This document shows positions 16,048-26,100 of a stretch of 64,000 nt of DNA, piece by piece. Each line of letters opens with the position of its first letter. Position 1 is the first letter of the stretch. The notes below the pieces were generated by a model. It worked only from the letters and a program-made list of their open reading frames with translations. It was not told the origin of the DNA and made no database searches. This stretch comes from Chryseosolibacter sp036402075 (GTDB lineage Bacteria; Bacteroidota; Bacteroidia; Cytophagales; Cyclobacteriaceae), in contig DASWTP010000066.1 of assembly GCA_036402075.1 (NCBI GenBank), positions 10,609 through 74,608 of the forward strand. The letters run 5' to 3'. The position numbers and the translations under genes were made by a program.

Positions 16048-18825
16048 TTAGTTGTTCGTCTTCAACTTCACATCCCCGGTTGGTTTGATCATATTTCCGT
16101 CAGCATCGATAGCAATGATCTCGCTGAACCCGACTTCCTTCAACCCTGACATGATTTTTTCTTTGTCGCCAACCACAAACCAGGTGAGTTTCTCAGGGCT
16201 TACAAGTTGCTTGCTCACCTTGCGGACTTCATCAAGCGTCAACGCGCGAACGTTTTTATCGTACGTCTTGTAGTAATCGTCTGGCAACCCATATTTCACG
16301 ATCTCTTCAATTGATCCGCTCACGGAGCTATTGGTCTCCCAGCGACCGGGAAGCTGAAGAACGGTGTTATTCTTGGTGCGGTCAAATTCTTCCTGTGTCA
16401 TCGGTTTATCGCCAACAAACGCTTTGAATTCTTTCATAATCTCCTGCACTGACTCTTTCGTTTTATCGGTCTGTACGGGCGCATACGCAAGCAGCGGACG
16501 CTGGCCTTTTGCATCCCACACAAAACTTCCGGCACCATATGACCAATGCTTATCTTCACGGAGGTTCATGTTGAGGCGGGAGGTGAAATCGCCACCAAAA
16601 ACACTCATCATTGACTCACGTGCAATCTCCGGAACCTTGCCGTAGGGATCCACAAGGTAGCCTACCATGATCACGGATTGCTGCGACTCCGGCTTATCGA
16701 TCACGTATACCGTGTTCGTTTTAGCTTTTGCGGCAGCCGCCAGATTTTTCTTAGGAACATCTGCGCGCTTCCACTTGTCAAAGCGTTTTTCAAGACCATT
16801 GACAAGATCTTTCATTTCGATATCACCAACAACTACCAGGGTTCCGTTGTTTGGTTTGAACCATGTGTCGTAAAACTTGATAATATCTTCGCGGGTAATG
16901 GAATTAACCGTTTCAACGTATCCGGTTCCTGTCAACGGGTTGCTGTAGGCGTGCCCTGTTCCATACAGGAATTTTGGCAACGCACGCATGGCCATCTGGA
17001 AGGGTTGCGTACCCTCGCGCTTGATGGAATTCAATTGCTGGTCGCGCAGACGTTTAAATTCGTTCTCTGAAAAAGCGGGATTTAACAACACATCGGCATA
17101 CAAATCGAGTGATGGTTCGAGCGTAAGCTTGAGTGTGCTCATGTAAACATAGGAGGCATCGAGGTCTGAATACGATGAAATACTTCCACCCAACGTTTGC
17201 AGCTTGTCGCTGATTTGCAGCGCATCCATCGTCTTGGTCCCTTCGTCAAGAAGGTTGAGGCTTAGCGCGGCTGTTCCAGGCTTTGCATATTGGTCGGCTG
17301 CGTATCCTGCATCAAGCACAAGGTTCATCGTTACGTTTGGCGTGTTCTTTCGCTGTGCAAGCACCACCTTCAAACCGTTTTTCAATGTTGACGTTTGCAG
17401 GTCAGGAAACGATGATGCAGGCTGCGTGCCAAGGGCAGGGACTTTCGAGCGATCAGCTTCGCTTCCCGTCACCTGGTATGTCGGGAACGGAGTACACACA
17501 ATGGTATGCTTTCCTGAACTCAGCCAGTCTTTAATTGCTTTGTGAACATCGGCAACGGTGGCTTCAGCAAGGATTTTCAGATCCTGTTTGTATGCATCCG
17601 GACTGCCGCCATAGACTTCGAACTCTGCCAGCACGTCTGACTTTCCACCAAAGCCTCCGATGCGTTCAAGTCCCTTGATCATGTTTGCAAAGTATTCTGA
17701 ACGCACGCGATCGAGCTCAGCCTGGGTAGGTCCGTTCTTGATCAATTCGTCAAGGATCGCGATGGTTGCAGCCTCAACTTTAGCAGGATCATTTCCGGGC
17801 TTTACACGAACCTGTGTTGCAAACCGGCCACTGAGTTCCTGTGCATAGTTGTACGCACTCACAATCGTTGCGATCTGGTCTTCATATACCAGTTTCTTGA
17901 AGAGGCGTGAGCTCTTTCCGCTGCTGAGGATGAGGCCAGCCAGATCAAGGTAAACTGATTCTTTAGATCCCCACTGTGGTGTATTCCAGTACATGCTCAC
18001 ACGCGCTTCGGTAACAAGGTCCTGGTATGACTGACGCGTATCTTGTGTACGTTTCGCAATGTTTACTTCCGGCTTTGCAAGCGATGGCCCGGCAGGAATG
18101 TTCCCAAAGTATTTCTTTACCTTTTCGATCACCTCGTCTGTCTTCACGTCACCGGCAACTACGATCACCGAGTTCGCTGCGCCATAATAGGTTTTGAACC
18201 AATCTTTAACATCGTCAAGCGATGCTGCGTTAAGGTCATCCATTGATCCGATCACAGTCCACGAGTATGGGTGCCCGGCCGGATACGAAGCTTTCGTGGC
18301 CATTTCCCATTCTCTTCCATAGGGTTGATTCTCACCCTGGCGCTTTTCATTCTGCACGACACCGCGCTGCTCGTCAAGGCGGGCCTGATCGATCACACCA
18401 AGCAAATGTCCCATGCGATCAGACTCAAGCCAAAGCACCTGGTCTAGCGCAGCTACAGGAACGTTTTGAAAATAATTTGTACGATCGCTGTTGGTTGTTC
18501 CATTGAGATCAGTGGCACCGATCGACTCGAGCGCTTTAAAGTAATCATTGTTAAAGTGTTCGCTTCCATTGAACATCAGGTGCTCGAACAGGTGTGCAAA
18601 ACCCGACTTACCGGTCTTTTCATTTTTGGAACCTACGTGATACCACACGTTCACCGCCACAATAGGTGCTTTGTGATCTTCATGGACAATGAGGCGTAAC
18701 CCGTTATCGAGCACAACTTTCTTGTACGGGATATCGATGTTTGCAGGGTTAACGAGTGTTGAAGTCTGGGATTGCGCAGAAAGGACAACGCAAAATCCCA
18801 AGAGTAAAAAGAGATACTTTTTCAT
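16048..18825 (-). CDS. M16 family zinc metallopeptidase (two-domain)
   Basis: 925 residues with a signal peptide (MKKYLFLLLGFCVVLSAQSQ), so periplasmic or surface. The N-terminal M16 domain has the inverted zinc motif HLFEH at 78-82 inside GFAHLFEHLMFNGSEH; His78 and His82 bind zinc and Glu81 is the base. The second half repeats the fold without HxxEH (NVTMNLVLDAGYAADQY, LLDEGTKTMDALQISDKLQ, then GDFTSRLNMNLREDKHWSYG), the usual layout of pitrilysin-type enzymes with one active and one inactive domain. Single-gene unit; its 3' end meets the inverted word array. Confidence 0.95.
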   Translation of the reverse strand: MKKYLFLLLGFCVVLSAQSQTSTLVNPANIDIPYKKVVLDNGLRLIVHEDHKAPIVAVNVWYHVGSKNEKTGKSGFAHLFEHLMFNGSEHFNNDYFKALESIGATDLNGTTNSDRTNYFQNVPVAALDQVLWLESDRMGHLLGVIDQARLDEQRGVVQNEKRQGENQPYGREWEMATKASYPAGHPYSWTVIGSMDDLNAASLDDVKDWFKTYYGAANSVIVVAGDVKTDEVIEKVKKYFGNIPAGPSLAKPEVNIAKRTQDTRQSYQDLVTEARVSMYWNTPQWGSKESVYLDLAGLILSSGKSSRLFKKLVYEDQIATIVSAYNYAQELSGRFATQVRVKPGNDPAKVEAATIAILDELIKNGPTQAELDRVRSEYFANMIKGLERIGGFGGKSDVLAEFEVYGGSPDAYKQDLKILAEATVADVHKAIKDWLSSGKHTIVCTPFPTYQVTGSEADRSKVPALGTQPASSFPDLQTSTLKNGLKVVLAQRKNTPNVTMNLVLDAGYAADQYAKPGTAALSLNLLDEGTKTMDALQISDKLQTLGGSISSYSDLDASYVYMSTLKLTLEPSLDLYADVLLNPAFSENEFKRLRDQQLNSIKREGTQPFQMAMRALPKFLYGTGHAYSNPLTGTGYVETVNSITREDIIKFYDTWFKPNNGTLVVVGDIEMKDLVNGLEKRFDKWKRADVPKKNLAAAAKAKTNTVYVIDKPESQQSVIMVGYLVDPYGKVPEIARESMMSVFGGDFTSRLNMNLREDKHWSYGAGSFVWDAKGQRPLLAYAPVQTDKTKESVQEIMKEFKAFVGDKPMTQEEFDRTKNNTVLQLPGRWETNSSVSGSIEEIVKYGLPDDYYKTYDKNVRALTLDEVRKVSKQLVSPEKLTWFVVGDKEKIMSGLKEVGFSEIIAIDADGNMIKPTGDVKLKTNN

Positions 18826-18880
18826 AAAGGGTGTTTTAAGGGTAACTAATATAGTGGATTACTCCTAAACACGCCAATCA

Positions 18881-18948
18881 ATGGCTTCAAGCTACAAGCT
18901 GCGTACAGCTAAATCAATTATCGCTACCCCCACTTGTAGCTTCCAGCC
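18881..18948. repeat. Inverted AAGCTAC-type intergenic repeat
   Basis: AAGCTACAAG (18889-18898) and CTTGTAGCTT (18933-18942) are perfect complements; with flanks the match is 14 of 16 (GGCT..AAG pairing CTT..AGCC). The left arm holds two 7-base words AAGCTAC AAGCTGC. A related CTTGTAGCTTGCAG lies near 63750. Confidence 0.65.
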
Positions 18949-18993
18949 CTTTTTAACGGTCACGCAACGTGATACTCATTTACCCTTTGGGCG

Positions 18994-19314
18994 TCAATTG
19001 ACTCTTTCCTGCTGATCGTGTTTCTGCCGTCTGATGTCGCGATTTGCTTTGTTCTGTTTGCGGGCAAGGCGGGCGCGTTCGCCAGCGGTCACTGTGCCAT
19101 CCGCTTTCGCTCTTCGCTCGGCACGCCTGATGTGGCGTTGTTCTGCGCGAAGTCTGCGCGTTTCGGTCCGGGTAAGTTCGCCTGAGGCGGCTCCCTGCCT
19201 GATTCGCGCACGCTGAGTCTGCTGGCGTTCGTCAACAACGGGAGTGCTTTGAGAAAACGTTTTGCCCACTCCTGCCAGGAGCATCAGCAATGCTATAACG
19301 ATGATTTTTTTCAT
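18994..19314 (-). CDS. Small basic exported protein with two internal repeats
   Basis: 106 residues with a signal peptide (MKKIIVIALLMLLAGVGKTFSQ). The mature part is rich in Arg, Lys, Gln and Glu and holds two similar halves of about 35 residues: RIRQGAASGELTRTETRRLR and RAKADGTVTAGERARLARKQ. Each half has a G..SGELT.. or ADG.VT..E.. turn between helices, which resembles an EF-hand-like loop, though full calcium-ligand spacing is not certain. The family is familiar in Bacteroidota as uncharacterised periplasmic proteins. ATG 19314 is chosen for the signal peptide; the longer frame overlaps the kinase gene. Confidence 0.75.
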   Translation of the reverse strand: MKKIIVIALLMLLAGVGKTFSQSTPVVDERQQTQRARIRQGAASGELTRTETRRLRAEQRHIRRAERRAKADGTVTAGERARLARKQNKANRDIRRQKHDQQERVN

Positions 19315-19357
19315 AATTCTGATGTTTGGGTATTTGACATCAGAACAGAGCAAAGGT

Positions 19358-21451
19358 TTAAAGCGGCACTGAAGAAATTGCTGCAAACTGTTTTTGCTGC
19401 GGGAAACGCACCACAAATTCACTCCCCTTACCTTGTTGGGTAGTGAGCTCGATTTTTCCTTTCAGGCGATCAACCAGAATTTTTACAATCGCAAGGCCAA
19501 GGCCATTTGACGTTTCGCCTGCCGTTGGACGTGCACTCAGCTTCTTGAACTTCTTAAACAAAAATTCCTGGTCGTGTGAAGAAAAACCGGGGCCACGGTC
19601 TTTTACGCTGATCCAGAAATCATACTCCGTACGATCTGCTGAGATGTCAACAATCGAGTTCTTTGGCGAAAATTTAATAGCGTTCGAAAGCAGGTTGTCA
19701 AAGATGCGATCCAGGTATGAGCGATCGGTAAAGATCTCTTCGTTTTCCACACGCTTGATGTTAAGATGAATTCCCTTGCTTGCGGCACGCTGCTGGAACG
19801 CCTCTGTTTTCTCAAGGAGGAAATGGCTAATATCGAATGTCGTGTAGTTAGGTTCTACGTTCTCCTCGATCATATGAACGTCAAGCAGGTCGGTGATCAG
19901 GTCCAGGCCTGAGCCGGTTGCATCACGCATCATCGCCAGGTAGTTTCGCTGCTCTGGTGTGAGCTTGTTATCCATCTCCATCAGGTAGATCAATCCATCG
20001 ATCCGGTTCAACGGAGATTTGAGATCGTGTGCTACAATGCTCATCAGCGTGTCTTTCTCGTGATTGAGGTCCGACAACTGTTGGTTGCGTTTTGACAGCT
20101 TATCGTTCTGGGTGATGATCTCACCACGCTGCGTTTGAATTTCTTCGTTCTGCTTTAACAGCTTTTCATTGATCGACCTGCGCTTTGTGGCGTTCAACCA
20201 TTGAAGCAGTCCAACCATTGAGATAAATCCGATGATCACAATCAGGATCAGATTCTGCAATTTCTGCTGTTGAACTTTCGAAGCGATCTTTTCCTGGTCA
20301 GCCTTCAACATCGCGTTCTCCTGTTCTTTCCGTTGAATGTCGATTTCAAATTGCAAGCGCTCCACTTGACGGGTAAGGTCGAGGTCCTTAATGGAGTCTT
20401 TCAGGATGAGGTATTGATTCTGATGGTTGATACTTCCTGGTGTATCGTGAAGTTTTTCGGAAACCTTCCAGAGGTGGTAATAAGCCTCCATCTTTCCGTT
20501 CAGGTCTTTGATGCGGTCGGCAACATCGAGGGCGATCTCAAACTGCTTCCTGGCGCCCATAAGATCATTTTTCTGAAGCAGGATCAACCCCATAGTCTGA
20601 TAGGCCTGTGGCATCATGCGCAGATTGTTCTTTCTGAGAATGACGTCCATTCCTTCTTTTGAAATAGCTTCTGCTTCCTTCAGCCGCCCCTTAGCCAGGT
20701 AACTCTCCGCCAGGTAGGTCTTGATTTCCGCCAGGTTGATTTCATCGTTGATCGTGTGACCTGTAGAATCCGCCATCCTCAGGTAATGGATCGCCTTCTC
20801 CGGGTTGTTCGAATCCTGGTAGTGGCGAGCCAGATAAACGAGTGCTGACATGATGTCTCGCGGATTTCCTAACGCGAGTCTGATTTCATATGCTTTTAAA
20901 TAATTCTCTTCGGCATTCTCATAGTCGCGCTGACTCTTGTAAAGGTTCGCCAGGCTCTGATACGTGTAAGCAACACCTGAAGAATCATTGATGGCGGTGA
21001 AAATTGACCGGGCTGTTACAAAGTAGTCGTACGACCGTGAAAGGATTCCCTGCTCATAGAACAACCTCCCGATGTTATTATTAGCATGCGCGATTTGTAG
21101 TGAGTCATTCTGCGAGGTGGCAATCTCAAGCGCTTTCGAATAGAATTCAAAGGCTTTAAGGCGCTCTCCCTTATAGTTCTGCGCTATCCCAAGCACGTTT
21201 ACCGCCCTGGCAAGGCCTTTCGTGAGCTTAAGTTTGAGACCGAGATCATAGGCAATTTCACTATAATATATCGTGCTGTCGGGATAAGCAAACCGGTACT
21301 CCCAGGCAAGGTCGTTTAGCGCATTGTAGCGTTGCTCACTTTCTTGCGTTGGAAGCGTTAACTTGATTTTTTCAATTAATTCCAGGTTTTGAGAAAAGGC
21401 CGACAAAGGCAAAAACAGCCACAAATAGAGGAAAAAACGATACTGCTTCAC
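19358..21451 (-). CDS. Membrane TPR sensor histidine kinase
   Basis: About 697 residues from GTG 21451, where a signal peptide starts (MKQYRFFLYLWLFLPLSAFSQ). Residues about 20-370 are periplasmic TPR repeats (AVNVLGIAQNYKGERLKAFEF, AHANNNIGRLFYEQGILSRSY, AYTYQSLANLYKSQRDYENAE). One membrane helix follows at about 400-420 (LILIVIIGFISMVGLLQWL), then a coiled coil. The kinase has H475 in the H box VAHDLKSPLNRI, an N box DNLLSNAIKFS, and G boxes DRGPGFSS and NGLGLAI. This layout, with TPRs as sensor, is typical of Bacteroidota. A TTG at 21493 would add 14 residues before the signal and lies at the promoter, so GTG is preferred. Confidence 0.92.
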   Translation of the reverse strand: MKQYRFFLYLWLFLPLSAFSQNLELIEKIKLTLPTQESEQRYNALNDLAWEYRFAYPDSTIYYSEIAYDLGLKLKLTKGLARAVNVLGIAQNYKGERLKAFEFYSKALEIATSQNDSLQIAHANNNIGRLFYEQGILSRSYDYFVTARSIFTAINDSSGVAYTYQSLANLYKSQRDYENAEENYLKAYEIRLALGNPRDIMSALVYLARHYQDSNNPEKAIHYLRMADSTGHTINDEINLAEIKTYLAESYLAKGRLKEAEAISKEGMDVILRKNNLRMMPQAYQTMGLILLQKNDLMGARKQFEIALDVADRIKDLNGKMEAYYHLWKVSEKLHDTPGSINHQNQYLILKDSIKDLDLTRQVERLQFEIDIQRKEQENAMLKADQEKIASKVQQQKLQNLILIVIIGFISMVGLLQWLNATKRRSINEKLLKQNEEIQTQRGEIITQNDKLSKRNQQLSDLNHEKDTLMSIVAHDLKSPLNRIDGLIYLMEMDNKLTPEQRNYLAMMRDATGSGLDLITDLLDVHMIEENVEPNYTTFDISHFLLEKTEAFQQRAASKGIHLNIKRVENEEIFTDRSYLDRIFDNLLSNAIKFSPKNSIVDISADRTEYDFWISVKDRGPGFSSHDQEFLFKKFKKLSARPTAGETSNGLGLAIVKILVDRLKGKIELTTQQGKGSEFVVRFPQQKQFAAISSVPL

Positions 21452-21482
21452 AGGATTCAGCCTTCTGGGGGTATGGGTTAGA

Positions 21483-21515
21483 CAAAAGTACAAAATCCCT
21501 TAACGACTTTTACAA
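21483..21515 (-). promoter_or_regulatory. Bacteroidota promoter of the TPR kinase gene
   Basis: On the minus strand TTG (21515-21513) is followed 22 bases later by TACTTTTG (21490-21483), matching the TTG-(17 to 23)-TAnnTTTG promoter. Its position decides the downstream GTG 21451 as the start. Confidence 0.7.
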
Positions 21516-21550
21516 CTCAGGGTTCTACGATTTTGCTGTCCGGCTGCCTC

Positions 21551-22822
21551 TTATCGCTCTTCAAAATTCAGATCACGACCATAAGTTTCATCAATAGCCC
21601 GCAAAGCGATAAAAGCGATGATAATGGTACATAGCCCTACAGCGAGCGCTCCGTAAATAATTCCGCGGTTCAGTGCCTCCGCGTGTCCCACAAGTGGCGC
21701 ATAATGTTCGGTTATTGAGTCGCGTAAAAATTTAAAAAACAAGGTAAGTGGGATCACGGTGCCACGGATAAAATTCGGAACGGAGGTGGCCACAGTCGAG
21801 CGAAGGTTTGTTCCAAATTGCTCTGCCGCGATCGTCACAAACAATGCCCAGTAGCCAATGCCGAAGCCCAGAATGAAACATGTCACATAGAAAAAGTCGG
21901 TCGATTTGATCGGTGAAAACAGATACAATAGAACAAACAAAAGCGTAAGTACGATAAAGAGCGTTACCACTTTTTTGCGTGAACCGATCCGCTGGCTTAA
22001 AAAACCGCTAGAAAGATCCCCAAGAGCGAGTCCAAGGTAGCTGTACATAACCGCTTTACCCGCGGAGTTGACGCCCGGAATCGAAAGCGCACCGGCAAAC
22101 TCAGGTGAGAACGTGATGAGAATTCCGATGGCATACCAGATTGGCAGACCAATAAAGATGCATCCGATAAAGCGTTTGAATCGAATTCTATTTTCAAAAA
22201 GCTGCAAGAAATTTCCACGCGGAATCTCCTTTGTTTTTGTTTTTAAAAACAGTCCTGACTCGAACACACTGATACGGGCGACCAAGAGAAGTATACCCAG
22301 CCCCCCTCCAATAAAATACGCGACTTTCCAATCAAAAATATCAGCAACAAAATTAGCGAGTACCGCACCCAATACGCCAACACCCGCAACAATAGCAGTT
22401 CCATATCCACGCAAGTGGGTAGGTAACGTCTCCGAAACCAGGGTTATCCCTGCACCTAGTTCGCCTGCAAGTCCGATTCCTGCGATGAACCTGAGTATCT
22501 TATACTGTTCTACTGTTTCAACAAACCCATTAGCGATATTGGCCAGTGAGTACAGTAAAATCGATCCGAATAAAACCGACAGTCTGCCTCGTTTGTCGCC
22601 CATGATTCCCCAGACGATTCCACCAAGAAGCAGCCCGCCCATTTGAACCTGGAGTAATACTTCCCCCTGTGTAAAAAGCTCTGACTCGGGAACACCTAAC
22701 GAAATCAAACTCGGCCGTCTCACAATGCTGAAAAGCAGCAAGTCGTAGATGTCAACAAAATACCCTAGTGCGGCAACAATTACTGGAAGACTGAATAGCT
22801 TTCGGAGGTCAGAATTATTCAT
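21551..22822 (-). CDS. Major facilitator superfamily transporter
   Basis: 423 residues with about twelve predicted membrane helices. The loop after helix 2 is GIMGDKRGRLSVLFGS, matching the MFS G-x-x-x-D-R-x-G-R/K signature. Helix 4/5 has AGIGLAGELGAGITLVSE and LPTHLRGYGTA, as in the metabolite:proton and sugar-porter branches, and the second half repeats GFLSQRIGSRKK. It is an inner-membrane, proton-coupled importer or exporter; the substrate cannot be told from sequence. It lies downstream of nothing on its strand and upstream of the kinase gene, which has its own promoter. Confidence 0.9.
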   Translation of the reverse strand: MNNSDLRKLFSLPVIVAALGYFVDIYDLLLFSIVRRPSLISLGVPESELFTQGEVLLQVQMGGLLLGGIVWGIMGDKRGRLSVLFGSILLYSLANIANGFVETVEQYKILRFIAGIGLAGELGAGITLVSETLPTHLRGYGTAIVAGVGVLGAVLANFVADIFDWKVAYFIGGGLGILLLVARISVFESGLFLKTKTKEIPRGNFLQLFENRIRFKRFIGCIFIGLPIWYAIGILITFSPEFAGALSIPGVNSAGKAVMYSYLGLALGDLSSGFLSQRIGSRKKVVTLFIVLTLLFVLLYLFSPIKSTDFFYVTCFILGFGIGYWALFVTIAAEQFGTNLRSTVATSVPNFIRGTVIPLTLFFKFLRDSITEHYAPLVGHAEALNRGIIYGALAVGLCTIIIAFIALRAIDETYGRDLNFEER

Positions 22823-23123
22823 GTGAGCGGAATTCTTCCAAGTTTACACGTTCGAGAGCAGAATGCAAAAAGCTTAAAGCATAAAGCATAAAGCGTAAAG
22901 CAAAAAGCAAAAAGCTTAAAGCGTAAAGCAAAAAGCGTAAAGCAGAAAGGAGACCCAGTGATCCCCGAATTCAACTAAAGACCCCAATAACTTTTCCGAG
23001 TACCTAGCTCCCAGCTACCCGGTCTTCCAGGCACCCTTCCCTCTGTCCTTCCCGTCCGTCACATTCCTTGGCGGAAATTCATAAATTAACATTAAATCGT
23101 TCCCTAAACCTAAACCTTTCACT
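22823..23123. other. Intergenic region between divergent MFS and BNR genes
   Basis: A 301-base gap holding the heptamer array described separately, then a C/T-rich stretch with tccc/ttcc words around 23000-23060. Both flanking genes must start here, but no exact TAnnTTTG element is seen for either. Confidence 0.6.
22867..22943. repeat. Tandem array of eleven 7-base units (NNAAAGC)
   Basis: Eleven back-to-back heptamers with AAAGC invariant. The first two bases run AA, TT, AT, AT, GT, AA, AA, TT, GT, AA, GT, and the phase never slips. The array lies in the gap between two divergent genes and is not coding. Confidence 0.9.
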
Positions 23124-26100
23124 ATGAGAAGTTCTCTCTTCTTATTTATACTCATGCTTATGTCGGCTTCCGGCATAGCGCAAAAGAAAAACACGTCAAG
23201 CCCGCCTTCCATCGATGCGAAACTTTACAATGGAATGGAGTGGCGGAACATCGGGCCGTTCCGTGGCGGTCGTTCTGCGGCCGTGACCGGGGTGCCGGGC
23301 AAGCCCAACCTGTATTACTTTGGTTCTGTTGGCGGTGGTGTGTGGCGTACAACCGATGCCGGCAATACATGGGAGAATATTTCAGACGGTTTTTTTGGCG
23401 GATCGATCGGATCAATTTCCGTTAGCCAGTGGGACAACAACGTAATCTATGTAGGCGGTGGCGAGGTGACGGTCCGCGGAAACGTGTCGTATGGGTACGG
23501 CATGTGGAAATCACAGGATGCCGGGAAGACATGGAAGTCGGTTGGATTAAAAGACTCGCGTCATATTGTTCGGATCAGTATTCACCCGAAAAATCCGGAC
23601 CTGGTATACGCGGCCGTGCTGGGTGACCTTTTCAAATCATCCGAGGAGCGAGGCGTGTATCGGTCGATGGACGGTGGGCAGACGTGGAAGCGGATTCTCT
23701 TCGCTAACGCGGATGCCGGGGCTGTAGACCTGTGCATGGACCCAAACAACCCGAGAATTTTGTTCGCTTCAACATGGCGCATCAGGCGTACACCTTACTC
23801 ACTTGAAAGCGGAGGAGCGGGATCAGCACTCTGGAAATCTACCGATGGCGGAGACACCTGGGAAGACCTGTCGAAGAATGAAGGGCTGCCGAAAGGCATC
23901 TGGGGAATTGTAGGCGTCTCCGTTTCTGCGGTGAATTCGAACAGGATCTACAGCATCATCGAAAATGAAAATGGTGGCGTATATCGCTCAGACGATGCCG
24001 GAAAAACATGGCGCAAAATGAACGATGACCGCAATCTGCGGCAACGCGCCTGGTACTACTCGCGCATTTATGCCGACACAAAAGAAGAAGATATCGTTTA
24101 CGTAATGAATGTGTCGTACCATAAATCAAAGGATGGTGGCAAAACGTTCCAGGCGATGGAGGCCAACCATGGCGACCATCACGATCTCTGGATTGCACCC
24201 GAAGACAATCAGCGGCAGATCATTGCTGACGATGGCGGTGGTCAAGTGACATTTGATGGAGGAGCAAACTGGTCAACGTACGAAAATCAGCCCACGGCAC
24301 AGTTCTACCGCGTCATTACCGATAATCATTTTCCATACAGGATCTACGGAGCTCAGCAAGACAATTCAACCGTTCGGATCCTTCACCGCACCGATGGATC
24401 TGCCATCACCACGAAGGACTGGGAAGATACTGCGGGAGGTGAAAGCGGTCACCTGGCCGTTGACCCCACAGACGAAGATGTAGTCTATGGAGGCAGTTAT
24501 GACGGTTACCTCACGCGCAAAAACCACCGCACAGGAGAGGAACGCAGCATCAACCCGTGGCCCGACAATCCAATGGGCTCAGGAGCAGAGGGTGCCAAGT
24601 ACCGCTTCCAATGGAACTTCCCTATTTTCTTTTCTCCACACGATCCAAAGAAAGTGTATGCTGCCTCGCAACATCTTCATGCCAGCACAAACGGAGGCGA
24701 GAAATGGGAATTGATCAGCCCCGACCTCACAACGAATGATACGTCAAAAATGAAGTCATCGGGTGGACCGATCACTAAAGACAATACAAGCGTAGAATAT
24801 TACTGCACTATTTTCGCTGCAGCGGAATCGCCTTATGAAAAAGACGTTATTCTCGCGGGATCCGATGACGGAATTCTCAGCCTGACACGCGATGGCGGAA
24901 AAAAATGGGAGAAGATCACGCCTCCGATGATGCCGCAGTGGAGTATGATCAATAGCGTTGAGTTCGATCCATTCGTGAAAGGTGGCGCCTATATCGCAGC
25001 CACGCGTTACAAACTTGGTGACTATAAGCCATACATGTATAAGACAAAAGACTATGGCAAAACGTGGACCGCGATTACAAACGGCATTGATCCAGGTCAC
25101 TTCACCCGCGTGGTGAGGGCGGATCCAAAACGCCAGGGCATTCTGTATGCAGGCACGGAGTCAGGCATGTACATTTCCTTCGATGATGGCGCAAGCTGGA
25201 GAACCTTCCAATTGAATCTTCCGGTTGTTCCGATCACCGACCTCACGATAAAGAACGACAACCTGATCGCAGCAACACAAGGAAGAAGCTTCTGGATCAT
25301 AGACGACCTCACGCCTCTTCACCAGCTTGGCGAAAATGTGTCGGCCGCGTCACCGTTCCTGTTCAGACCGATGCCAAGTTACCGGATGCCCGGAGCGCAA
25401 CGAAGAACGCCTTCCAAGACAGAAGGACAGAATCATCCTGGCGGTGTAATGATTCACTTCTTCCTTCCGGATACCACCAAGACCAAGGCCAGCCTTGAAT
25501 TTTTTGAAACAAATGGAACGCTGATCAAGAAATTTTCTACGAAGCCCGACAAAAAGGCGAAAGAACAGGAGATGAAAATCAAACCTGGTCTAAACCGTTT
25601 TGTGTGGGACATGCGATACGCTGACGCGGAAGGATTTGAGGGACTGATCATGTGGGCGGCCCGACTTACTGGTCCGAAAGCCATTCCAGGAAAATACAAA
25701 GCGAAACTGATCGTGAACGACAAACCTTACGAAACCGACTTTGAAATCATTAAGGATCCTCGCACCTCGGGCACACCGGAAGACATGAAAGCGCAGTTTG
25801 ATTTCCTTATCCAGGTGCGCGACAAACTTTCCGAAACAAACAAAGCAATCAAAAAGATCAGGACGGCCCGCGATCAGATCAACCGGGTTACCGAGCCTAT
25901 GAAGGGCAAGGATGAAATGAAAGACGTGCTGGACCTGGCCAAGGCGATCAACAACGATATGAAGAAGATCGAGGAAACCTTATATCAGACAAAAAACAGA
26001 AGTGGCCAGGATCCGCTTAACTTCCCGATCCGTTTGAACAACAAGCTTGCAGCCCTTGCCGGGGAAGCAGACGGCAGTGACTACAAGCCGACCGAGCAGG

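Noticed and set aside
22068..22646. 192-codon plus-strand open frame
   Set aside because: It lies entirely antisense inside the MFS transporter gene and reads as a Pro/Ser/Ile-rich shadow.
22867..22943. Heptamer array considered as a CRISPR array
   Set aside because: Units are 7 bases and contiguous, with no spacers and no cas genes in the window.
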